From Sphingobacterium corticibacter (GTDB lineage Bacteria > Bacteroidota > Bacteroidia > Sphingobacteriales > Sphingobacteriaceae), in the NCBI RefSeq assembly GCF_003076635.1, contig NZ_QDKG01000002.1:434001-498000 (forward strand): a DNA stretch of 64,000 nt. The letters run 5' to 3'. A program made the position numbers and the translations under genes. Shown here piece after piece: positions 27,447 through 35,452 of the stretch. Within the stretch, counting starts at the first letter, position 1. Every line of letters starts with the position of its first letter. Below the pieces are notes generated by a model. It was not told the origin of the DNA and ran no database searches. It was given only the letters and a program-made list of their open reading frames with translations.

Positions 27447-28661
27447 GGAATGGCGATGTGCTAAGATGTGCACGCAAATATCGGACGCTACTTCGTCTTT
27501 GCTTTTCAGCTCGTAGCGATGTTCCTGTCCATCTCTTTCTATGATGGTAATGTGATTAGTGTCTGTCGAAAACCCTGCTCCAGCATCTTTCATAGAATTT
27601 AAGACAATGAAATCTAGATTTTTGCGGGCTAATTTACCTTTTGCATTGGCTAATTCATCATTGGTTTCCAACGCAAAACCCACCAAAGTTTGTTGATCTG
27701 TTTTTTGCTGACCTAAGGTCGCCAAGATGTCGGTAGTGCGTTTCAGCGGAAGCGAGAAAAGATCCTCTTTTTTCTTGATCTTTTGATCAGCGTATTCGCT
27801 GGGTGTATAGTCGGCTACAGCGGCACTCATCACCACAATGTGAGACGATTGGAAGTGATCCTGACAGGCGGCCAACATGTCTGCTGCCGATCGTACTTTA
27901 ATAAGATCTACACCTTCTGGTACGATCTCATGCGATGGACCAGAAGCTAAAGTAACCGTTGCACCAAGATCGCGTAATCGCTTAGCGACTGCGTAACCCA
28001 TTTTCCCACTAGAATGATTACCTATAAATCGTACGGGATCGATCGCCTCATAAGTTGGGCCTGCAGTCACTAAAGCCTTTAGACCACTAAAAGGCTTATC
28101 GACTTCATTTAGTTCGGAGGATTGCTTTTGCAGGAAAGCAATGATTTCTTCTGGCTCTGCTAATCGACCTTCGCCAGAAAGTCCACTAGCCAATTCACCA
28201 TTTCCCGGAGGGACAATTTGGTTACCGTACGATTGGAGTAGAGAAATATTGCGTTTAGTTGCCGGATGTTTCCACATGTCGAGATCCATTGCGGGAGCAA
28301 AATATACCGGACACTTGGCGGAAAGATACACCGCCGTAAGCAGATTGTCGCAAAGTCCGTTCGACATTTTGGCCAATGTGTTCGCAGAAGCTGGTGCAAT
28401 TACGAGTAAATCCGCATCTAGACCAATTTGAACATGATTACTCCATTCTCCGGTTTTCGGATCGAAGTAGTCAACAAGAACGGGTTGTTTGGATAATGTT
28501 GCCAGTGTGAGTGGAGTGATAAACTCGGTGGCATCAGGTGTCATAATCACACGGACGGAAGCGCCTTCGTGGATCAATAATCGGACAAGTAGGGCGGATT
28601 TGTATGCGGCAATACTGCCGCATACGCCCAAAACAATATTTTTGCCCTGCAAAGAAGACAT
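27441..28661 (-). CDS. coaBC: Bifunctional phosphopantothenoylcysteine decarboxylase/phosphopantothenate-cysteine ligase
   Basis: The 406-residue product starts at ATG 28661 (MSSLQGKNIVLG), 4 bases after rpoZ; the longer frame would overlap rpoZ. The N-terminal flavin-binding CoaC half has GVCGSIAAYKS, PASANTLAKMSNGLCDNLL, PAMDLDMWKHPA and the catalytic Cys-region loop GELASGLSGEGR. In that loop the usual Cys is not evident (NGELASG). The CoaB half has VTAGPTYEAIDPVRFIGNHSSGKMG and KIKKKEDLFSLPLKRTTDIL. It makes 4'-phosphopantetheine for coenzyme A in two steps. The bamD-rpoZ-coaBC order is characteristic of Bacteroidota. Confidence 0.95.
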   Translation of the reverse strand: MSSLQGKNIVLGVCGSIAAYKSALLVRLLIHEGASVRVIMTPDATEFITPLTLATLSKQPVLVDYFDPKTGEWSNHVQIGLDADLLVIAPASANTLAKMSNGLCDNLLTAVYLSAKCPVYFAPAMDLDMWKHPATKRNISLLQSYGNQIVPPGNGELASGLSGEGRLAEPEEIIAFLQKQSSELNEVDKPFSGLKALVTAGPTYEAIDPVRFIGNHSSGKMGYAVAKRLRDLGATVTLASGPSHEIVPEGVDLIKVRSAADMLAACQDHFQSSHIVVMSAAVADYTPSEYADQKIKKKEDLFSLPLKRTTDILATLGQQKTDQQTLVGFALETNDELANAKGKLARKNLDFIVLNSMKDAGAGFSTDTNHITIIERDGQEHRYELKSKDEVASDICVHILAHRHSL

Positions 28662-28665
28662 GAAA

Positions 28666-28992
28666 TTATTCTTGCTCTTTAGCAGGATTTCTGAAGTACA
28701 CTTTGTCGTGCAAAAAGTCGTCAATCGCTACCAAGCTTGGTTTCGGCAAACGCTCGTAATGCTTAGAGATTTCGATTTGCTCTCTGTTTTCAAATACTTC
28801 TTCTAAGTTGTCGCTGCTCGTTGCAAACTCTGCTAGCTTACCGCTCAACTCTTCTTTAATATCTACTGCAATCTGATTAGCACGTTTGCTAATTACTACG
28901 ATAGACTCATAGATGTTATCAGTACCGGTGTCTAGATCGCGTAAGTCGCGTGTTACCGTACTATTAGGGACAGTTGATGAATTATGACTCAT
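28666..28992 (-). CDS. rpoZ: RNA polymerase omega subunit, Bacteroidota type
   Basis: This 108-residue protein has DTGTDNIYESIVVISKRANQIAVDIKEEL, the conserved omega core (helix with R-A-x-x-I/Q-I). It has the longer C-terminus ERLPKPSLVAIDDFLHDKVYFRNP that is specific to Bacteroidota RpoZ. It stabilises the beta' subunit. It sits between bamD (30 bases upstream) and coaBC (4 bases downstream), the standard arrangement in this phylum. Confidence 0.93.
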   Translation of the reverse strand: MSHNSSTVPNSTVTRDLRDLDTGTDNIYESIVVISKRANQIAVDIKEELSGKLAEFATSSDNLEEVFENREQIEISKHYERLPKPSLVAIDDFLHDKVYFRNPAKEQE

Positions 28993-29022
28993 AGTTTATC
29001 GTATTTTTCTTGTTGTTATTAT

Positions 29023-29940
29023 TTATTGTGCCTCGTTTGCACTGGCAGCATCAGGACCGCCTGCAATACCAAGTTCTTCTTCGTGTTTCTTTCTAGCTTC
29101 GTTCATTTGGTCGGTTTGTTTGACCGCAAGAACGATTTTACGCTCCGCACTTTGGCGCAACGTTTCGAGCTCTTTCACGTATTTGCTTTCTGGATAGTTT
29201 TGCACGAAGCTCTGATAGTAATCAATGGCATCATTATAACGCTCTTCTTGACGGAAGAAAGCGCTATGCTCCGCAAACATGTACTGCGAGCGCACGATCA
29301 GATATTCAGCTTCTTCGGCATACTTCGTATCAGGATACTGTCTCAGCATACTTTCAAAAGCGATAACGGCCGCTCTAAAATCCGCTGGTTGTGCCATATT
29401 ATAATACAACTTGGCATTGTCGAAAGCTTTTTTCTCTAACTTATTTCGCAGATTTTGAATCAAATCAGATGCCTCTTCGCTGCGCTCTGATTCAGGATAC
29501 AAGTTCACAAATAGCTGTAGCTCATCGATGGCTTTGTACGTGTTTTCTTGGTCCAGATTGGTGCGTGGAGAATCGATATAAAAACAATAAGCCGACATAA
29601 AACGGCATTCTTCCGCGCGTGCACTATTCGGATAATTCTGCGCAAATGTTTTGAAGTGGTAGCGAGCAGAAATGTAATCCTTCATACGATATGATGTATA
29701 TGCCGTATAATAACTCAAATCTTCTGCTTCCGCACTTGCGCGGTATTTAGTGAGTAAATCGGTAAATAGAACCGAAGCTTTAGAATACTTTCCAGCTTCG
29801 TAATATTTCACCGCTTCTAAGTATTTCATCTGGATATTGTTACTCGCACGCAACCTCTCAAAGCGACTTTTACAAGCGCCGAGACCCAATACCAGCACCG
29901 TGCCGAGACAAAAAAACCAGATACGTTTATGTGAAAACAT
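29023..29940 (-). CDS. bamD: Outer-membrane assembly lipoprotein BamD
   Basis: The 305-residue protein starts at ATG 29940 (MFSHKRIWFF), which is needed for the signal peptide with lipobox LGAC (Cys about 23). TPR repeats follow: YLEAVKYYEAGKYSKASVLFTDLL, then YISARYHFKTFAQNYPNSARAEECRFMSAYC, and later repeats with YYQSFVQNYPESKYV. The tail is rich in Ala, Glu and Asn. BamD is the essential TPR lipoprotein of the BAM complex that inserts beta-barrels into the outer membrane. A full promoter (29945-29975) ends 4 nt before the ATG. Confidence 0.95.
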   Translation of the reverse strand: MFSHKRIWFFCLGTVLVLGLGACKSRFERLRASNNIQMKYLEAVKYYEAGKYSKASVLFTDLLTKYRASAEAEDLSYYTAYTSYRMKDYISARYHFKTFAQNYPNSARAEECRFMSAYCFYIDSPRTNLDQENTYKAIDELQLFVNLYPESERSEEASDLIQNLRNKLEKKAFDNAKLYYNMAQPADFRAAVIAFESMLRQYPDTKYAEEAEYLIVRSQYMFAEHSAFFRQEERYNDAIDYYQSFVQNYPESKYVKELETLRQSAERKIVLAVKQTDQMNEARKKHEEELGIAGGPDAASANEAQ

Positions 29941-29944
29941 TTTG

Positions 29945-29975
29945 CAAAGATACTTCAATTCGTACTAATAATCAA
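29945..29975 (-). promoter_or_regulatory. Full Bacteroidota promoter of bamD-rpoZ-coaBC
   Basis: On the minus strand a TTG (-33, 29975-29973) is followed after 20 nt by TATCTTTG (-7, 29952-29945), then CAAA and the bamD ATG. Both boxes and the spacing fit the Bacteroidota consensus, so the transcript would begin at or within a few bases of the start codon. Confidence 0.7.
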
Positions 29976-30156
29976 TTTATTTTTCGAATCTAAGGTAATT
30001 TAATAAAGCACACAAAGCGTTTAGCTATCACCTATTTAACATTCTTTAACTCTGTAAAAACTTTAGTCATTACAGTGTTTTATTAAACATCGGATGCGTC
30101 AGTGTTACGATAAAATTGACTATCTTTATACCATAATTATAATAGTTAATAGTAAA

Positions 30157-30426
30157 ATGACTTTACACGAGCGCGTTGAGCAGGCATTAGATACCATCAG
30201 ACCTTATCTAGAGACAGACGGAGGGAATGTGAGTGTGGAAGAGATTACTGCAGATAATGTTGTGAAGCTGAAACTGTTGGGTGCATGCGCGAGCTGCGCT
30301 ATGAGTATCATGACATTTAAAGCAGGTTTGGAGCAAGCTATTAAAAAGGCTGTTCCCGAGATTGTTTCTGTCGAAGCGGTAAACCTAACCGATATGGACG
30401 ATCCTAACGCTACCACACCATACTAA
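30157..30426 (+). CDS. NifU C-terminal-domain Fe-S scaffold protein
   Basis: This 89-residue protein starts at ATG 30157 (MTLHERVEQALDTIRPYLETDGGNV). The frame is open for 21 further codons upstream, but these are not NifU-like. It has the NifU_N/NfuA C-terminal fold with LLGACASCAMSIMTFKAGLEQAI; the CxxC (CASC) holds a 4Fe-4S cluster. It ends with EIVSVEAVNLTDMDDPN. Such single-domain proteins carry Fe-S clusters to apoproteins. It is divergent from bamD. Confidence 0.93.
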   Translation: MTLHERVEQALDTIRPYLETDGGNVSVEEITADNVVKLKLLGACASCAMSIMTFKAGLEQAIKKAVPEIVSVEAVNLTDMDDPNATTPY

Positions 30427-30504
30427 ATCTACGTTTTTCCAAATAGTCCTGATTAACACATTTTAACAACGCTACCTATGGTGATTGTTTATTTTTGTGC
30501 ACAT

Positions 30505-31164
30505 ATGGCAAAGGGGTTTCCATTTCTTGTTTTCAGTATACTATTCCTAACGGTTTCTTTTGCGCAAGCGCAGAAGAAGGAGATTGTACAATTCTCTGGC
30601 GTGATCACGGCAACGGGAACTACTATTGAGGTGCCGTATGTGACTATCATCAATTCAAGTTTTGGAAATCAATTGTTTATTGCCAATCACGAGGGATATT
30701 TTACGTTCGTAGCACACAAAGGTGATGTCATTGCTTTTTCGTCCATAGGATACAAGCCGATGACGATTACTGTGCCTAATGATATCCCAGGTGACAAATA
30801 CAGTTTAAATATTGAAATGGAAAGTTTGGTAGAAGAGCTTCCAATTGTTTCTGTCGGGCCGCCCCTACCATGGGCTAGTGTAGAAGAGTTTACCATGGCC
30901 TTTTTGGCCATGAACTCGGGTATGGATGAACATCTGAACGCACGTAGAAATCTTAGTCCTGAAGCTCTGGCCGCGCTTTCTGCAGTTTTGCCACGTAGTC
31001 CAGAAGAGATGCAGAGTTTTGATGGGCGAATGAATCACATTCAGATGAACAATTCGGGTATCCGGCAAAATGCGACGACACCCTTCCTGAATCCATTTGC
31101 TTGGGGAAGTTTCATCAACCAAATTAAAAATGGTGACTTTAGTAGAAAACGCTTAAAGTACTAG
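30505..31164 (+). CDS. Secreted carboxypeptidase-regulatory-like domain protein
   Basis: The preferred start is ATG 30505 (MAKGFPFLVFSILFLTVSFAQAQ), a clean signal peptide, giving 219 residues; ATG 30478 is in frame nine codons earlier. Residues about 30-110 form a CarboxypepD_reg-like beta sandwich: FSGVITATGTTIEVPYVTI, NHEGYFTFVAHKGDVIAFSSIGYKP. The C-terminal half has NSGMDEHLNARRNLSPEALAAL and no recognised domain. This type is common in Bacteroidota periplasm, but the function is unknown. The stop directly abuts the stop of the convergent ABC permease gene. Confidence 0.8.
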   Translation: MAKGFPFLVFSILFLTVSFAQAQKKEIVQFSGVITATGTTIEVPYVTIINSSFGNQLFIANHEGYFTFVAHKGDVIAFSSIGYKPMTITVPNDIPGDKYSLNIEMESLVEELPIVSVGPPLPWASVEEFTMAFLAMNSGMDEHLNARRNLSPEALAALSAVLPRSPEEMQSFDGRMNHIQMNNSGIRQNATTPFLNPFAWGSFINQIKNGDFSRKRLKY

Positions 31165-32400
31165 CTACTCTTCGTGAAGCCCTAAAGAGCCAAATCTCGT
31201 GATACTGAGTTTTGATGCAGCATACGAAATTAAGATGGACGAGAGCATTACAGTGAAGAAAATAAGTACGAAGTCCATATAGCGCACTTCTACTGGATAA
31301 GCATCAAAAAGAGTTTGTCCTCCAGTACGTACAAATCCATATTTTATTTGCAGCAAGCAAAAGGCAATTCCCAGTCCTATACCGATCACACTTCCTAAAA
31401 GCGCAATAAGCACTCCTTCAAAGAAAAATATACGCTGGATAAGACTGGCGTCCGCTCCAAAGCTCTTTAATATTTGGATATCCTTTTTCTTGTCGATCAC
31501 TAACATGGTTAATGATCCGATGATGTTAAAGATAGCGATAACGCCGATTATAGTGACAATAAAGAATACGATCCACTTCTCTGAACTTACCGTCTTGTAT
31601 AATGTAGGATTCTGCTGCTGTCTGTCTTTGATAACGAAGTCATCACCCAACTCTTTTTGGATAGATCGTTGTATCTTATTGACTTCCGTAGGATCTTGTA
31701 AGAATAGTTCAATGGCTGATACGTGGCTTGGCTCACTCAACAGGTCTTTTGCAAAACTCAGTGAAGTGATGACGAGGTCATCAAATCCCTGCTGGAATTT
31801 CATGACGCCCGTAGGAGTGATCCTTCGCACGTTGATCTCATCCATAGGATTTAGATTACTAACCTGTGGGTTGATGTTTTTCTTGGGTATGTATAATGCG
31901 ATCGCATTATCAAACTCTTTGTAAGGAATCTGCAAATTGGTTTGCACCTGAGCACCTATTATAGCAAAATTAACACTGTCTTGCTGCACCTTGTAGTCAC
32001 CAAAATGCAAAATTTCCTCTGTGGCTTGAGTTTGTAAGCTTTCTTGCTCCACACCTTTGATTCGGCCTACGAATTGCTGGTTGCCATATTGTACCAACAC
32101 GCGATCCTCCAGAATTTCGCTGTATGATTTGATTGCCTTATCTGAGCGTAGCTCTTTAAATATAGCGCCTTCTGCATCAAATACTTTTCCAGTCGTAGGC
32201 TCAATACGCAGATCTGGAGAGAACACGCTGTATTGCGATAAGATAAACTGTTCCATGCCATTGTAAAACGAAAGTACAATGACTAGGGCGGCACTGCTGA
32301 CTAGCACTCCTACAACACTGATCGAGGAAATGATATTGATCGCGTTTACAGATTTTTTAGAAAAGAGGTATCGCTTCGCGAAGAATAAAGGCAACTTCAT
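31165..32400 (-). CDS. LolC/LolE-like ABC transporter permease (FtsX/MacB superfamily)
   Basis: This 411-residue protein has one N-terminal helix (INIISSISVVGVLVSSAALVIVLSFYNGM), a periplasmic domain of about 210 residues, and three C-terminal helices (WIVFFIVTIIGVIAIFNIIGSL, GVLIALLGSVIGIGLGIAFCL, FVLIFFTVMLSSILISYAAS). That is the LolC/LolE topology, with KRYLFSKKSVNAIN before the first helix. It may take part in lipoprotein release from the inner membrane, together with an ATPase encoded elsewhere. It is the last gene of the TPR-aroE-MBL-permease operon, 3 bases after the MBL gene. Confidence 0.85.
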   Translation of the reverse strand: MKLPLFFAKRYLFSKKSVNAINIISSISVVGVLVSSAALVIVLSFYNGMEQFILSQYSVFSPDLRIEPTTGKVFDAEGAIFKELRSDKAIKSYSEILEDRVLVQYGNQQFVGRIKGVEQESLQTQATEEILHFGDYKVQQDSVNFAIIGAQVQTNLQIPYKEFDNAIALYIPKKNINPQVSNLNPMDEINVRRITPTGVMKFQQGFDDLVITSLSFAKDLLSEPSHVSAIELFLQDPTEVNKIQRSIQKELGDDFVIKDRQQQNPTLYKTVSSEKWIVFFIVTIIGVIAIFNIIGSLTMLVIDKKKDIQILKSFGADASLIQRIFFFEGVLIALLGSVIGIGLGIAFCLLQIKYGFVRTGGQTLFDAYPVEVRYMDFVLIFFTVMLSSILISYAASKLSITRFGSLGLHEE

Positions 32401-32403
32401 GGA

Positions 32404-33045
32404 TTAACCTTGGATGAATGGGTTTGAAGTCTTTTCAAAACCAATCGTAGTACTTGGTCCATGGCCGGGATAAACCGTCGTGTTATCGGGCAGACTATAA
32501 ATGCGTTCTTTAATGCTTTGTAGTAGTTGACTATGATTTCCTCCCGGAAGGTCGGTGCGTCCAATACTATTGCGAAACAATACATCACCGCCGATCAAAA
32601 ACTGGTGCTTAGCAGAATAGAAGCAAAGGTGTGCGGGTGAATGTCCTGGCGCCAAGATTGACTCCAACGTTTCCTCTCCTAAGTTAATGATGTCTTTTTC
32701 CGATAGAAATTGCTCGGCAATGGGTGCTGCATCGTAATTAAAACCCATTTGTGGTGCATAATTCTGCACTTCCAGCAAAACAGGGATTTCGCCTTCATGA
32801 AATTGAGCCAGTAATCCAAAGTTGTCATAGACAAATTTGTTGCCCAAGACATGATCCACATGGCAGTGTGTGTTCAATAGCAAAACCGGATTAAGTCCAT
32901 TGTTACTGATGAACGATAGAAAGTGTTGTTCTTCCTGTCTATTGTGCATACCCGGATCTATGATAATACACTCTTTCTGATCATTGTATAGAACGTATGT
33001 ATTTTCTTGATAAGGATTGTAAGTAAGGGTCTCGATTGCTATCAT
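32404..33045 (-). CDS. MBL-fold metallo-hydrolase, glyoxalase II-like
   Basis: This 213-residue protein starts at ATG 33045 (the frame extends two codons to a TTG). The metallo-beta-lactamase motif is complete: H60-C-H62-V-D64-H65, then H in APGHSPAHLCFY, D in GGDVLFRNSIGRTDLPGG, and H in YPGHGPSTTIG. These bind the dinuclear metal. The sequence resembles hydroxyacylglutathione hydrolase/glyoxalase II-like proteins; in Bacteroidota the substrate is unknown. It is 15 bases from aroE and 3 from the permease gene. A perfect -7 element (33049-33056) lies 3 nt before its ATG. Confidence 0.9.
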   Translation of the reverse strand: MIAIETLTYNPYQENTYVLYNDQKECIIIDPGMHNRQEEQHFLSFISNNGLNPVLLLNTHCHVDHVLGNKFVYDNFGLLAQFHEGEIPVLLEVQNYAPQMGFNYDAAPIAEQFLSEKDIINLGEETLESILAPGHSPAHLCFYSAKHQFLIGGDVLFRNSIGRTDLPGGNHSQLLQSIKERIYSLPDNTTVYPGHGPSTTIGFEKTSNPFIQG

Positions 33046-33048
33046 CTT

Positions 33049-33056
33049 CAAAAATA
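33049..33056 (-). promoter_or_regulatory. -7 element directly before the MBL hydrolase gene
   Basis: Reads TATTTTTG on the minus strand, then AAG, then ATG. It is squeezed between the aroE stop and this start, so an internal operon promoter is possible. Confidence 0.4.
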
Positions 33057-33060
33057 GAAA

Positions 33061-33819
33061 CTATTTTGCCTGCTGCCAAATCTCCCAATTCTTATCTGCT
33101 TGTAGGATCAACATCTCCAAACCATTTTTGGTTAAGGCTCCCTGTGTACGTCCTTGCTTTAAGAAAAGTGTTTCTTCTGGATTATAGATTAGATCGTAGA
33201 GGTAATGATTTTCTCCAACTCCATCATAGGGAATAGGAGGGCAAGCATCTACGTTCGGAAAAGTGCCTAATGGTGTACAATTGATAATCAAACGATGTTC
33301 AGCGATCATTTCTGTGGACAGATCCTCGTAGCTAATGGCAGAGTCTGAATTGACCCTGCTAACCAGCTGAGCCTGAACATTGAGTTTTTTTAGCACGAAC
33401 AAAACGGCTTTGGCCGCGCCACCATTGCCCAATACCAATGCCTTGTTGTGCTTGTCGGGATTCCAATATTTTTTTAAAGATTCTTCAAATCCATACGCAT
33501 CCGTGTTGTATCCGACCAGCTTCTTTTCACCCGAAGGAAGATGCTGGATCGTAATGCAGTTTACGGCACCAATTTGGCGAGCTTCCTCCGATAATTCTTG
33601 CAAGTATGGCATCACTGCTTGCTTATATGGAATAGTGACATTACAGCCGACAAAATCAGTATTCTCCTCATTATATAGATTCGGAAAATCTTCGATGTTT
33701 GGAATAGGGTATAAATCATAATCTATTCCCCCAATATTTTCCTTTTCCATCTTCTCCACATAATATTTCTTGGAGAAAGAATGCCCCAGAGGATAGCCGA
33801 CTAGGCCAAGCTTCTTCAT
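33061..33819 (-). CDS. aroE: Shikimate dehydrogenase
   Basis: This 252-residue protein has GYPLGHSFSKKYY (shikimate-binding SxS region), GCNVTIPYKQAV with the catalytic Lys, VNCITI, GYNTDAYGF with the catalytic Asp, the NADP-binding VLGNGGAAKAV and the NCTPLGTFP segment. It reduces 3-dehydroshikimate in aromatic amino-acid synthesis. It is 13 bases downstream of the TPR gene and 15 upstream of the MBL gene, in an operon with no other aro gene. Confidence 0.94.
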   Translation of the reverse strand: MKKLGLVGYPLGHSFSKKYYVEKMEKENIGGIDYDLYPIPNIEDFPNLYNEENTDFVGCNVTIPYKQAVMPYLQELSEEARQIGAVNCITIQHLPSGEKKLVGYNTDAYGFEESLKKYWNPDKHNKALVLGNGGAAKAVLFVLKKLNVQAQLVSRVNSDSAISYEDLSTEMIAEHRLIINCTPLGTFPNVDACPPIPYDGVGENHYLYDLIYNPEETLFLKQGRTQGALTKNGLEMLILQADKNWEIWQQAK

Positions 33820-33832
33820 ATTTGATAGGATC

Positions 33833-35236
33833 TTATCCGGTGTATTTCTTTATTAATTCTAAAATAACTTGGTTTCCTTCTAGCTGAGGTAAGTATTCAA
33901 ATATGACATACGCTTTGTCTGGATCTTTGGTCAAAGCGATATCTAAAAAGTTCAGCGCTTCATTCAAATTTCCATTCGCGATAAGATACGCTACAGTACG
34001 GTAATACAACAGCGCTTCATCCGGATTGCATTTAATCCCTTCGGCCATGGATTCAATAGCCGCTTCCAGTTTACCTTGCTCAAATAAGAGCGAAGAATAA
34101 TCTAACCAAGCCTCTGCATCGGTGGGATTCAGTTCTACCACGCGCGAATAAGCGTATTCCGACTCTTCGATTTGATGCAATTTGTAGCGCGCATCAGCAA
34201 TTGCAAACCAGAAATCTGGGTTCTCTTCGTCTATTTCTAACGCTTTCTTGTAGTAGTATAGCGATTCGAAATAGCGACCTTCCGAATCCAGCGTCACACC
34301 AATCCCGAACCAAGCATCGGCGTGCAATGTATCCAGTTTCACGGACTTTTCGTAATACTCTCGAGCTTTGGTCATTTTGTCCAGCTTCTCGTAGCATTCA
34401 CCAATGGCACAAAAGGTTTCGGCACGCGGACTTTCGAATTCAAACGTATGTTTAAAAACTTCGATCGCTTCACGGTAACGCTCCAAATTGATCAAGGCGT
34501 TGCCTTTGTCAAGATAAGCCGGAGAAAAGTTCTCTTGTATTAATATCGCATAATCGTACGCATCAATAGCCTCTTCAAATTTACCTAAATGATGGAAGGC
34601 ATTCCCCAAGTTGTACCAAGCCACGAAAGAATAAGGATCACTATCGATGTATTTTTGATAAAAGGATATACTCTCTTCCAATCGATCTAAACGATCATAA
34701 CATTCAGCAATAGCGTATAGCGCATCAGAATTTTCATTATTGAGACTTAATGTCTTTTTGAAAAACTGAATCGCTTTAGAGAGATCATTATTGGATTGAT
34801 GCATCTGTCCGATCTGAAAATAGATATCGTCCTTAGAATCGCTAAGTTCTAGCGCACGGTAAAAGTTTTCCTCTGCTCTGGCAGAATCTCCATACGAGGC
34901 AAAAACAGCTCCTTTGATCAAGTAAATTTCCGATTCGGATGGTTCTAATAGCTCTGCCTTCTCCAATGCTTCTAATGCCAGCGAAAGCTGTTGCATACTG
35001 AGTAGCAGCTGCGCTTTGCGAATAAAAAAGTTGGTCTCGAAAGGATGTTGATTTAGGGCAAACTCGGCGACCTGCAATGCTTTTACAGGATCGTTTTTTC
35101 CGATGTAGTATTCAATGATTCCTTCGAAGGCAATCGTGTCAAAGAAGTACTGATCTTCATTGCGAAGCATTTCCTCATACCGATCCACTGAGTGCTTCTG
35201 TTCTTCGGGCGATCCAAAGTCAAAATTTTCTTCCAT
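33833..35236 (-). CDS. TPR-repeat protein
   Basis: The 467-residue protein starts at ATG 35236 (MEENFDFGSPEEQKHS). It is built almost entirely of tandem TPR units of 34 residues, about twelve in all (for example VAWYNLGNAFHHLGKFEEAIDAYDYAI and DAWFGIGVTLDSEGRYFESLYYYKKAL). It has no signal peptide or enzymatic domain. A cytoplasmic scaffold is likely; partners are unknown. Similar TPR proteins in Bacteroidota are placed next to aroE, as here. Confidence 0.88.
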   Translation of the reverse strand: MEENFDFGSPEEQKHSVDRYEEMLRNEDQYFFDTIAFEGIIEYYIGKNDPVKALQVAEFALNQHPFETNFFIRKAQLLLSMQQLSLALEALEKAELLEPSESEIYLIKGAVFASYGDSARAEENFYRALELSDSKDDIYFQIGQMHQSNNDLSKAIQFFKKTLSLNNENSDALYAIAECYDRLDRLEESISFYQKYIDSDPYSFVAWYNLGNAFHHLGKFEEAIDAYDYAILIQENFSPAYLDKGNALINLERYREAIEVFKHTFEFESPRAETFCAIGECYEKLDKMTKAREYYEKSVKLDTLHADAWFGIGVTLDSEGRYFESLYYYKKALEIDEENPDFWFAIADARYKLHQIEESEYAYSRVVELNPTDAEAWLDYSSLLFEQGKLEAAIESMAEGIKCNPDEALLYYRTVAYLIANGNLNEALNFLDIALTKDPDKAYVIFEYLPQLEGNQVILELIKKYTG

Positions 35237-35396
35237 AGTACAGTATCTCCTAATGGTTGACAATACAACGTTAATCCGTTGCGTTGAAATGAAGATAAAC
35301 GTTTTCGAGTTCAAATTATCCCGATTGTTTTCCACATTTACACATTAGACTGTAAACGAGTTACATTGTTTAATGTCGGAAATCATAGAAAACAGA

Positions 35397-35422
35397 AAAG
35401 CCGACTCCTAAGAGTCGGCTTT
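35397..35422 (-). terminator. Terminator after the ompA-like gene
   Basis: An 11-bp stem AAAGCCGACTC (35397-35407) and GAGTCGGCTTT (35412-35422) with a CTAA loop. On the minus strand the stem is followed by TTTTC. It lies 31 bases past the stop of the OmpA-family gene. Confidence 0.85.
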
Positions 35423-35452
35423 CTTATGTTGATAATCAACGCGAGGCGTTAA

